A program made the position numbers and the translations under genes. A stretch of DNA of 13,911 bases from JANQKX01 sp039028695. GTDB taxonomy: Bacteria > Pseudomonadota > Alphaproteobacteria > Kiloniellales > Kiloniellaceae. Of the stretch, positions 6,025 to 12,814 are shown one piece after another. The notes beneath the pieces are model-generated. The model worked only from the letters and a program-made list of their open reading frames with translations. It had not been told where the DNA came from and did not search any database. How positions within the stretch are numbered: position 1 is the stretch's first letter; every line of letters starts with the position of its first letter. The DNA is taken from NCBI GenBank assembly GCA_039028695.1, contig JBCCHN010000138.1, positions 1 through 13,911 of the forward strand, read 5' to 3'.

Positions 6025-8587
6025 TTACCAGACCGCCGCCTTCCGCGGTCACGCGGACATGATCTCCGTTGCCGATTCGGCCTTCGAGAATTTGACCCGC
6101 TAGCGGGTTTTGCAGCTCCCGCTGGATAACCCGCTTCAAGGGGCGAGCGCCATAGGCCGGGTCATAGCCCTTGCGGGCTAGCCATTCCTTGGCCGCCGTG
6201 TCCAGCTCCAAGGTGATATGCCGCTCGGCCAGCATGGCGGTTAGATTGGCCAACTGAATGTCCACGATACCGGTCATCTGGTCTTCGCTAAGGCGATGGA
6301 ACAGTAGGATTTCATCCATGCGGTTCAAAAATTCAGGCCGGAAGGCCGAGCGCACCACGGCCATGACCTGATCCCGCACGGCATCGCTATCCTGACCAGC
6401 GGGTTGGCTGGCCAGCACTTCGGCGCCCAGGTTCGAGGTCATCACGATCAAGGTGTTCCTGAAATCTACCGTACGTCCCTGACCGTCGGTGAGACGGCCG
6501 TCGTCCAGCACCTGCAGCAGAACGTTGAAGACGTCCGGATGGGCCTTTTCGATCTCGTCGAAGAGGACAATCTGATAGGGTCGGCGGCGCACGGCCTCGG
6601 TTAAGGCGCCGCCTTGATCATAGCCCACGTAACCCGGCGGCGCGCCAATCATGCGCGAAACCGAGTGCTTTTCCATATATTCAGACATGTCCAGGCGCAC
6701 CATCGCCCCTTCATCGTCGAAGAGGAAACGGGCCAAGGCCTTGGTCAGTTCGGTCTTACCCACACCGGTGGGCCCCAAGAACATGAAGGAGCCGAGCGGA
6801 CGGTTAGGGTCTTGCAAGCCCGCCCGGGCCCGGCGTACCGCATGAGAGATGGCGACGATGGCCTCGTCTTGGCCCACCACATCGGCGCGCAGCAGATCTT
6901 CCATCTGCAGGAGCTTATCCCTTTCGGATTCGAGCATCTTGTCCACCGGAATCCCGGTCCAACGGGAAACCACACCCGCCACGTCATCTTCGCTTACAAC
7001 CTCATTGAGCATGCGGTGTTCCTCGGCTGCCTCGGCCGCGGTCAAGCGATTGGTCAAATCCGGGACCACGCCATACATGAGCTCACTGGCCCGTTCCAGG
7101 TGGCCCTCACGCTGCGCAATTTCCAACTCGCCGCGCGCCCGGTCCAAGTCCTCCTTAAGCTTTTGCGCATCGGCCAGCTGGCTCTTTTCCGCTTGCCACT
7201 GCTTGGTTAGGACAGATACCGACTCATCCAACTCGGCAATTTCTTTTGTCAGATCCTCAAGACGGTCTTGGGACGCATCGTCAGTTTCCTTTTTCAGAGC
7301 GGCTTCTTCGATACGTAACTGGATCAGGCGCCGATCAAGCTCATCTATTTCCTCCGGCTTGGAGTCCACTTCCATGCGCAAGCGGCTGGCCGCTTCGTCC
7401 ACCAGGTCGATGGCCTTGTCTGGCAAAAAACGATCGGTGATATAGCGATTGGACAGGGTGGCCGCCGCGACAATCGCCGCGTCGGTGATGCGCACCCCAT
7501 GGTGCAGCTCGTATTTTTCCTTGATGCCGCGCAGGATGGAAATCGTGTCCGCCACCGTCGGCTCGCTGACCACGACCGGCTGGAAACGACGGGCAAGGGC
7601 AGCGTCCTTTTCGATGTGCTTGCGGTATTCATCCAGAGTAGTCGCGCCAACACAGTGAAGTTCACCGCGGGCCAGGGCGGGTTTGAGCATATTAGAGGCA
7701 TCCATGGCCCCGTCGGCCTTTCCGGCTCCAACCAGGGTATGGAGTTCGTCAATAAAGACCACGATCTCCCCACCCGCATCGCTAATTTCCTCCAGGACCG
7801 CCTTCAGTCGTTCTTCAAACTCACCGCGGAACTTGGCGCCAGCGATCATGGCCCCTAAATCCAGGGACATGAGCTGCTTGTTCATGAGGTTTTCCGGCAC
7901 ATCCCCGTTGACGATGCGCTGAGCCAGTCCCTCGACGATGGCGGTTTTACCCACACCCGGTTCGCCGATCAGGACCGGGTTATTCTTGGTCCGGCGGGAC
8001 AGCACCTGAATGGTGCGGCGGATTTCCTCGTCCCGGCCGATCACCGGATCAAGCTTGCCGTCTCGGGCGACTTCGGTCAGATCGCGGGCATATTTTTTCA
8101 AGGCTTCGTAGCGGTCCTCGGCAGTAGGGCTTTCGGCTTTGCGCCCCCGCCGCAGTTGATTGATGGCCTGATTGAGGCCAGTCGGCGAGACACCCGCATC
8201 GCTGAGTATTTTGGCCGAGGGCGTACCGGAGGCCATGGCCAGTGCCAGAACTAGGCGCTCGGCCGTGACATAGCTATCCCCCGCCTCCTCGGCCAGAATC
8301 TCCGCCTGATCGAAGACCTTGCCCAACTCGGGGGCGAGATAGAGTTGACCGGCGCCTGAGCCGCCAACCTTTGCCAGCTTGCCCAGCGTGGCCTCGGTCG
8401 CGAGCGAGGCTTTTTTCGGATCGCCACCCGCCGCTTTGATCAGGTTAGCGGCCATACCCTCCTGATCGTCGATGAGGACTTTGAGAAGATGTTCTGAGGT
8501 CAAGCGTTGATGGTCCGACCGCTGAGCCAACCCTTGGGCGGCCTGCAAGAACCCCTTTGACCGCTCGGTGTACTTATTTTGATCCAT
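5996..8587 (-). CDS. clpB: ATP-dependent disaggregase ClpB
   Basis: This is a hexameric AAA+ chaperone that, with DnaK, pulls polypeptides out of aggregates in the cytoplasm. The 863-residue length is normal. In order: Clp N-domain (1-145); first AAA+ ring with Walker A GEPGVGKT (208-215) and Walker B FIDELH (278-283); coiled-coil middle domain (about 405-525) that binds DnaK and identifies ClpB rather than ClpA or ClpC; second ring with GPTGVGKT (605-612), Walker B VLFDEIEKAH and pore loop GYVGYDQGG (652-660). The first pore loop is AKFRGEF, with Phe in place of the Tyr of E. coli, a conservative change. ATG 8587 has a strong GAGGAGGG ribosome site. A heat-shock promoter lies upstream. The 3' end overlaps the convergent operon by 29 bases, and no terminator is visible there. 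Confidence 0.98.
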   Translation of the reverse strand: MDQNKYTERSKGFLQAAQGLAQRSDHQRLTSEHLLKVLIDDQEGMAANLIKAAGGDPKKASLATEATLGKLAKVGGSGAGQLYLAPELGKVFDQAEILAEEAGDSYVTAERLVLALAMASGTPSAKILSDAGVSPTGLNQAINQLRRGRKAESPTAEDRYEALKKYARDLTEVARDGKLDPVIGRDEEIRRTIQVLSRRTKNNPVLIGEPGVGKTAIVEGLAQRIVNGDVPENLMNKQLMSLDLGAMIAGAKFRGEFEERLKAVLEEISDAGGEIVVFIDELHTLVGAGKADGAMDASNMLKPALARGELHCVGATTLDEYRKHIEKDAALARRFQPVVVSEPTVADTISILRGIKEKYELHHGVRITDAAIVAAATLSNRYITDRFLPDKAIDLVDEAASRLRMEVDSKPEEIDELDRRLIQLRIEEAALKKETDDASQDRLEDLTKEIAELDESVSVLTKQWQAEKSQLADAQKLKEDLDRARGELEIAQREGHLERASELMYGVVPDLTNRLTAAEAAEEHRMLNEVVSEDDVAGVVSRWTGIPVDKMLESERDKLLQMEDLLRADVVGQDEAIVAISHAVRRARAGLQDPNRPLGSFMFLGPTGVGKTELTKALARFLFDDEGAMVRLDMSEYMEKHSVSRMIGAPPGYVGYDQGGALTEAVRRRPYQIVLFDEIEKAHPDVFNVLLQVLDDGRLTDGQGRTVDFRNTLIVMTSNLGAEVLASQPAGQDSDAVRDQVMAVVRSAFRPEFLNRMDEILLFHRLSEDQMTGIVDIQLANLTAMLAERHITLELDTAAKEWLARKGYDPAYGARPLKRVIQRELQNPLAGQILEGRIGNGDHVRVTAEGGGLVINGELVAAA

Positions 8588-8590
8588 TTG

Positions 8591-8598
8591 CCCTCCTC
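8591..8598 (-). promoter_or_regulatory. Strong ribosome binding site of clpB
   Basis: GAGGAGGG on the minus strand ends 3 bases before the clpB ATG, strongly supporting start 8587. A bulged hairpin (8602-8623) ends three bases upstream of it. Confidence 0.8.
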
Positions 8599-8601
8599 GG
8601 C

Positions 8602-8623
8602 CTCAGCCAAATCCTGGCCTGAG
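8602..8623 (-). promoter_or_regulatory. Hairpin next to the clpB ribosome site
   Basis: In the clpB mRNA, CTCAG-G-CCA (8623-8615) pairs with TGGCTGAG (8609-8602): 8 base pairs with one bulged base and a 5-base loop. A second stem, GAGCG (8648-8644) with CGCTC (8625-8621), uses some of the same bases, so the two cannot form together. It could tune ribosome access; I see no complement of the ribosome site itself. Confidence 0.35.
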
Positions 8624-8674
8624 CGCCGTGATGCCCGAGTAACCGCTCCACCTTTTTAAAAGCATGGAATGAAA

Positions 8675-8701
8675 GTGACGTTTATTAACCAACAACGTCA
8701 C
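8675..8701 (-). promoter_or_regulatory. Inverted repeat at the predicted 5' end of clpB mRNA
   Basis: A perfect 8-base inverted repeat, GTGACGTT ... AACGTCAC, with an 11-base spacer. It starts at the predicted transcription start of clpB, so the message would begin with a stem-loop; it could equally be an operator. It is not the CIRCE element of HrcA (TTAGCACTC-N9-GAGTGCTAA). Confidence 0.6.
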
Positions 8702-8707
8702 CCATCC

Positions 8708-8736
8708 ATATGGGACTGTTGCAAAAATGACACAAG
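8708..8736 (-). promoter_or_regulatory. Sigma32 (RpoH)-type heat-shock promoter of clpB
   Basis: On the minus strand CTTGTG (8736-8731), preceded by CC, and TCCCATAT (8715-8708) are 15 bases apart. The known sigma32 consensus is CTTGAA, a spacer of about 13-15, then CCCCATnT. The -10 matches 7 of 8 positions and the -35 matches 4 of 6. The predicted start is near 8701, giving a leader of about 114 bases. ClpB is a classic sigma32 target, so context supports the call. Confidence 0.7.
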
Positions 8737-8834
8737 GGTCTTGGGAACAAAAAATCAGGATTACCCTAACCTTTCGTGCAGCTTTGCGGGTAGTTTTAGA
8801 AAAAGGGTGCCTCGATACCACCCCGAAGCAACCC

Positions 8835-8864
8835 TTGACAGGTCCGCATGACCCCTTGTTTAAT
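8835..8864 (+). promoter_or_regulatory. Sigma70-type promoter of the MOSC gene
   Basis: A perfect -35 TTGACA (8835-8840) and a -10 TTTAAT (8859-8864) are 18 bases apart, with a predicted start near 8871 and a leader of about 92 bases. Together with the clpB elements this accounts for the 375-base gap 8588-8962; I see nothing convincing in the remainder (8737-8834, 8865-8950). Confidence 0.6.
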
Positions 8865-8962
8865 TTGTGCGCTGCAGCATTTCTTAGCTTTTGGAGCAGC
8901 GTCGGCTGAGAGACTGGATCGAGATCTGGAAAAGCTTTGTCCAAATCCTGAGAGAAAAATTC

Positions 8963-9724
8963 ATGAGCGGCACCATAACCAGCATATACCGTTATCCCGT
9001 AAAGGGCCTGAATGGTCAGCGCCTGGCCAGTGTGGCCGTGACCGCGGGGCAAACCCTGCCCCACGACCGACGCTTTGCCATCGCCCACGGCAGCACCCGC
9101 TTTGACACCGCTGCCCCCACCTGGATGGCCAAAACTAATTTTTTGATGCTGGCCAAGGATGAAAAGCTGGCCCAATTGGATGCGGATTTCGATGAAGAAA
9201 GCGGCGAGATCACCATAAGGCGGGACGGCAAACAGGTGGTCAAGGCCGATGCCACCAACATCATGGGGCGAACCCTCATTGGCCAGTTCTTCGCTGGTTT
9301 TATGGCCGCCTCGGCCCGGGGTACGCCCAAGCTGTTGGAAGCCCCCGGCCATAGCTTTTCCGACGTGCCGGAAAAGGTGCTGTCCATCATATCTCTTACC
9401 AGCGTCAAGGACTTGGAGCGGGTGGCTCGACAGCCTGTCGACCCCATACGCTTTCGCGGCAACATCTACGTGGACGGCTTACCGGCCTGGCAGGAATTCG
9501 ATTGGGTCGGTCAGGAAATTTCTATTGGAAGTGTGCGCCTCAGGGTCCAAAAGAGAATCGAGCGATGTGCCGCGACAAACGTCAATCCTCAAACCGCCGA
9601 AAGGGACAGCAACATCCCCCTAACCTTAAGGCGGGGCTATAATCATGCGGATATGGGTATCTATGCCGAGGTGCTTGGCGACGGCCAAATCAACGAAGGG
9701 GACCCCCTAAAACCGCCCGCCTGA
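8963..9724 (+). CDS. MOSC domain protein (molybdenum-cofactor sulfurase C-terminal type)
   Basis: The protein has 253 residues from ATG 8963 (MSGTITSIYRYPVKGL). The frame stays open upstream to a TTG at 8891, but the MOSC N-terminal beta-barrel begins exactly at ITSIYRYPVKGL, and GAGAG precedes 8963. The N-terminal barrel (1-100) includes LPHDRRFAIAHG. The MOSC domain (about 135-250) carries RFRGNIYVDG (163-172), DWVGQEISIG, and the conserved cysteine in RCAATNVNPQT (Cys202). MOSC proteins use this Cys to handle sulfur for, or bind, the molybdenum cofactor; family members include mARC-like reductases, YcbX and YiiM. Which substrate this one serves cannot be told. It stands alone on the plus strand between clpB and the DUF4167 gene, both on the other strand. 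Confidence 0.9.
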   Translation: MSGTITSIYRYPVKGLNGQRLASVAVTAGQTLPHDRRFAIAHGSTRFDTAAPTWMAKTNFLMLAKDEKLAQLDADFDEESGEITIRRDGKQVVKADATNIMGRTLIGQFFAGFMAASARGTPKLLEAPGHSFSDVPEKVLSIISLTSVKDLERVARQPVDPIRFRGNIYVDGLPAWQEFDWVGQEISIGSVRLRVQKRIERCAATNVNPQTAERDSNIPLTLRRGYNHADMGIYAEVLGDGQINEGDPLKPPA

Positions 9725-9859
9725 CCAGATCGATCACCTATCGCAAAAGAAATTCGAGCCGACCAACACCGCCACCTGGAAAATGATCACAACTGAGGAA
9801 ATGGCGTCCATTTCCGTGATTAAGGATCGTCCGGCCGCAACCGACTGGTAGGAGCAGAT

Positions 9860-10651
9860 TTACGAATTAACCGCTTCACTTGGCGGTGGGGCGGAACGAT
9901 CATCGCTACCTTGGCCGGATCCATCGGATGGTTGTTCACCAGCACCGCTCGCTGCCTCGACCGCTTCGGCTTTTCGGCGTCCGCGACGGGGCTTTTCCAC
10001 TGGACCATCGCCGCCGGGTTGGCCATCGGAAGCTTGTGCTTTTTTCCGGGGACGTCCACGAGACAGTCGAGGAGGTTTTGCCTCAGACGGTGTCGCCGAT
10101 GCTTCGCCGGTCACTTCCACATCCTTGGGCGGATTGGCGCCAGAAGCATTACCACCGTGAGAATTCGAAGGCGCCTGATCGATTGATGGCTGCACTTGCG
10201 AACCTGGATCAGCCACGGCGGCGTCTGCAGCAGCCTCGCCTCGTTTCGGCCCATCTTTTTGCGCGGCATCGTGAGCCCTATCCGGCTGAGCGCCATCCGG
10301 CGCAGCATCTCGATTGCCGTCACGCTGATGGTCCCGACCGTTTCGATGACGATGGAAATTCTCACCACCCTGCGCATGACGATTGCCGGATTGGGGATCA
10401 GTGCTGTCGTTGAAAATCCGGTAATAGTGCTCGGCGTGTTGGTAATAGGTTTCGGCGGCGACACGATCCCCGCTGGAGGCGGCATCCCGTGCCAAGGAGA
10501 TGTATTTTTCGTAAACTTGGCTCGCGTTACCGCGAATTCGTCCCTCAGGCCCGTTACTTTCGAGCGAGGTAGATCGGCCTGGGTTGCCGCCATGGGGTTT
10601 ACGATTTGGCCGGCCTCGCGACCTGCGACCGCTATTTGAAGGTTGTCTCAT
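9860..10651 (-). CDS. DUF4167 domain protein
   Basis: This 263-residue protein of unknown function belongs to a family that I know mainly from Alphaproteobacteria. The conserved part is the first 85 residues: a basic, Gly/Arg-rich start (NSGRRSRGRPNRKPHGG), then RIRGNASQVYEKYISLARDA and GDRVAAETYYQHAEHYYRI (61-79), a helical core. The remainder is low-complexity: His/Arg/Asp-rich, then Ala/Pro-rich, with basic patches SRGRPRKK (197-204) and KPRRGRRK (220-227). RGRP occurs twice, like the core of AT-hook DNA-binding motifs, so nucleic-acid binding is plausible but unproven. It lies downstream of hemA-prfA-prmC with clpB further on, a gene order I associate with Alphaproteobacteria. ATG 10651 has only a weak ribosome site. 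Confidence 0.9.
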   Translation of the reverse strand: MRQPSNSGRRSRGRPNRKPHGGNPGRSTSLESNGPEGRIRGNASQVYEKYISLARDAASSGDRVAAETYYQHAEHYYRIFNDSTDPQSGNRHAQGGENFHRHRNGRDHQRDGNRDAAPDGAQPDRAHDAAQKDGPKRGEAAADAAVADPGSQVQPSIDQAPSNSHGGNASGANPPKDVEVTGEASATPSEAKPPRLSRGRPRKKAQASDGQPGGDGPVEKPRRGRRKAEAVEAASGAGEQPSDGSGQGSDDRSAPPPSEAVNS

Positions 10652-10756
10652 CGTTCACTTCGTCAAGAACGGGGGTATCTCTGCCGCGCACCTAATTCCA
10701 ATTCATGCGGGACCAGAGCACTTATTGCCACGCCATCGATCATCGGAAAACGTGGG

Positions 10757-10787
10757 ATATCCCTTGGGATATGAGGGCCATTGCCCT
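10757..10787. repeat. Two adjacent perfect inverted repeats between prmC and the DUF4167 gene
   Basis: ATATCCC-TT-GGGATAT (10757-10772) is a perfect 7+7 palindrome, and AGGGC-CATT-GCCCT (10774-10787) is a perfect 5+5 one. Neither is followed by a T-run on either strand, so a plain intrinsic terminator is unlikely. They sit in the 188-base gap between prmC and the DUF4167 start and may be an operator, a processing site or part of a DUF4167 leader. Confidence 0.5.
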
Positions 10788-10839
10788 GTGACCACAAACT
10801 AGTGGGGATTCGCCGCTATTCCAACTGTTTTTTTGCCCT

Positions 10840-11733
10840 TTAGGCCCGATTTGCCGCGCCAAAGACCAGACATCTCTCAATCCCGGACAAATCGGGGCGG
10901 CGATCCACCAACTCAAGCCCCGCTGCTCGGGCAAGAGCCACAACATCATCGCCTTGGTTCATACCGATCTCTAAAACCAAAAAGCCTTTCTCGCCAATAA
11001 GATACCCTGCGCTGGGGACAAGGTCCCGGTAAGCCTGAAGCCCATCCGGGCCGCCGTCCAGCGCTCGCTCTGGGTCAAACTGAACCTCCCGACTAAGAAC
11101 GCCCAGGCTGTGCCGAGGAATGTAAGGGGGGTTGCAAATCACGATATCCCAGGTCGGCGCCAAGGCCGCCCCCCAAGATGAAACGACGAAGTCGGCGCGC
11201 GAAAAAAGCTTTAACGCTTGCGCATTTTCTCGTGCCGTGGTGATGGCGCCTAGGGAAACATCAATGCCAAGCCCGTAAGCGGCCGGCCACTCGGATAAGA
11301 GGGCCAACAAGAGGCAGCCGCTGCCTGTACCCAAGTCCAAGAACTTCAAAGGTGTGGTCTTGACGGACTTGCCGCCTCGAAGACGATCCGTGGCCGCCTG
11401 AACCAGGGTTTCACTATCAGGACGGGGATCCAAGGTCTGGTCACTGACCTTGAAGGGAAGACTCCAAAACTCCCGCTGTCCGACGATCCGCGACAAGGGT
11501 TCGCCGGCACCGCGGCGCTCCAGGAAACTACCCACCAGGTCAATCTCGGCGGTGCGACAAAGACGCTCTGGATAGGCAATTACGTCGGTAGGTGCCAGAC
11601 CCATGGCATAACCAATTAAGAGGCGTGCTTCGCGGGCAGCCTCCTGGCGGCCAAGGCGTCCCCCGCCCAGGGTCACCAAACGCGCCGCCGTTTGACGCCA
11701 AAGCGCGCCCAAGGTCATGGCGCCCGGCGCCAT
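10840..11733 (-). CDS. prmC: Release factor glutamine N5-methyltransferase PrmC
   Basis: It uses S-adenosylmethionine to methylate the Gln of the GGQ motif in release factors RF1 and RF2, raising termination efficiency. The 297-residue protein (from ATG 11733) has an N-terminal helical domain, then SRIVGQREFWSLPFKV and DPRPDSETLV, the SAM-binding loop DLGTGSG (133-139), the acidic GIDVS after it, and the catalytic NPPY (201-204) in VICNPPYIPR. The start is uncertain: ATG 11733 lies 4 bases after the prfA stop; TTG 11754 would overlap prfA; ATG 11718 (MTLGALW) also fits the family. None has a strong ribosome site, suggesting coupling to prfA. Its position directly after prfA, the gene of its substrate, is the usual one. 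Confidence 0.95.
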   Translation of the reverse strand: MAPGAMTLGALWRQTAARLVTLGGGRLGRQEAAREARLLIGYAMGLAPTDVIAYPERLCRTAEIDLVGSFLERRGAGEPLSRIVGQREFWSLPFKVSDQTLDPRPDSETLVQAATDRLRGGKSVKTTPLKFLDLGTGSGCLLLALLSEWPAAYGLGIDVSLGAITTARENAQALKLFSRADFVVSSWGAALAPTWDIVICNPPYIPRHSLGVLSREVQFDPERALDGGPDGLQAYRDLVPSAGYLIGEKGFLVLEIGMNQGDDVVALARAAGLELVDRRPDLSGIERCLVFGAANRA

Positions 11734-11737
11734 TGCG

Positions 11738-12814
11738 TCACTGAAGTTCGGCAAGTTTGGCCGCCTGCTCCTCGGCGATCAGCGGTTCAATAATTTCATT
11801 TAGGGCCTCGCCGATTAGGACCTTGTCCAGTTTGTAGAGGGTCAGGTTAATTCGATGATCGGTGACCCGACCTTGGGGGAAGTTATAGGTACGAATGCGT
11901 TCCGAGCGGTCACCGCTGCCCACTTGACTTTTGCGATCCGCCGCCATGTGTTCGGCCTGCTCTTGGCGCTTGTGGTCGTAGAGGCGGGCCAACAAAACCT
12001 TCATGGCCTTGGCCTTATTCTTGTGTTGGGACTTTTCATCCTGGCATTGGACCACGACTCCACTGGGCAAATGGGTGATACGCACAGCGGAATCGGTTGT
12101 ATTGACGTGCTGACCACCGGCTCCTTGCGAGCGATAGGTATCGATCCGCAGGTCCTTTTGGTCGATATCCACGTCAATTTCCTGGGCTTCCGGCAGCACC
12201 GCAACCGTGGCGGCCGAGGTGTGAATGCGGCCACCGGATTCCGTCACCGGAACCCTTTGTACCCGGTGCACCCCCGATTCGAATTTGAGAAAAGCAAAAA
12301 CGCCCCGGCCCGAAATGGCCGCGCTGGCCTCCTTGCAGCCGCCGATGCCCGTATCGGAAAAGTTCAACACCTCAAAGGTCCAACCCCGGCTCGTCGCGTA
12401 ACGTTGATACATGGCAAAGAGTTCAGCTGCAAAAAGTGCAGCCTCATCACCGCCGGTCCCGGCCCGAACCTCCAGGATCGCATTGCGTGCATCCATCTCA
12501 TCCTTGGGCACCAAGAGGAGCTTTACCGCCTGTTCCATCTCAGGCAGCTTTTCCCTCAACTCCTGGAGTTCGGCTTCAGCCAGAGCCTTCATTTCACTGT
12601 CACTCTCCGGATCAGACATGAGGTGCTCAAGGTCGTCGGCTTCTTTTTGCACCGCGCGTAAGCCTTCAACCGCATCAACAACAGGCGTAATTTCCGAAAG
12701 CTCTTTGAGCATATCGGTATAGTCGGCCGAGCCGGGCTCGGCGTGAGCGGCTATCTGAGCCTGCAACTCGTCAAAGCGGCTGAGCACCCGGTCGAGATTT
12801 TGCTCCAGGTTCAC
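11738..12814 (-). CDS. prfA: Peptide chain release factor 1 (RF1)
   Basis: RF1 reads UAA and UAG stop codons and triggers release of the finished protein. The 358-residue length is normal. It shows the RF1 codon-recognition tripeptide PVT within HRVQRVPVTESGGRIHTS (RF2 has SPF instead) and the catalytic GGQ in RSQGAGGQHVNTTDSAVR, whose Gln is the PrmC target. The N-terminal coiled-coil domain spans about residues 1-100, and the end contains RTYNFPQGRVTDHRIN, a family hallmark. The start is GTG 12814 within a GTGA overlap with the hemA stop, preceded by the strong ribosome site AAAGGAGGA (12826-12818). Although coupled to hemA, it therefore has its own efficient initiation signal. Confidence 0.98.
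   Translation of the reverse strand: MNLEQNLDRVLSRFDELQAQIAAHAEPGSADYTDMLKELSEITPVVDAVEGLRAVQKEADDLEHLMSDPESDSEMKALAEAELQELREKLPEMEQAVKLLLVPKDEMDARNAILEVRAGTGGDEAALFAAELFAMYQRYATSRGWTFEVLNFSDTGIGGCKEASAAISGRGVFAFLKFESGVHRVQRVPVTESGGRIHTSAATVAVLPEAQEIDVDIDQKDLRIDTYRSQGAGGQHVNTTDSAVRITHLPSGVVVQCQDEKSQHKNKAKAMKVLLARLYDHKRQEQAEHMAADRKSQVGSGDRSERIRTYNFPQGRVTDHRINLTLYKLDKVLIGEALNEIIEPLIAEEQAAKLAELQ

Noticed and set aside
6614..7445. Long plus-strand open frames within clpB
   Set aside because: The Ser/Arg-rich or His-rich translations are antisense shadows of clpB.
8785..8823. Hairpin GGGTG ... CACCC in the clpB-MOSC gap
   Set aside because: Only 5 pairs with a 9-base loop and no T-run; expected by chance.
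8603..9352. Long minus-strand open frame across the clpB upstream region and MOSC gene
   Set aside because: It is antisense to the well-supported MOSC gene and covers the clpB promoter; its translation is Gly/His-rich and resembles no family.
9880..10639. Plus-strand open frames inside the DUF4167 region
   Set aside because: They are mirror frames of a low-complexity, GC-rich gene on the minus strand and show no family features.
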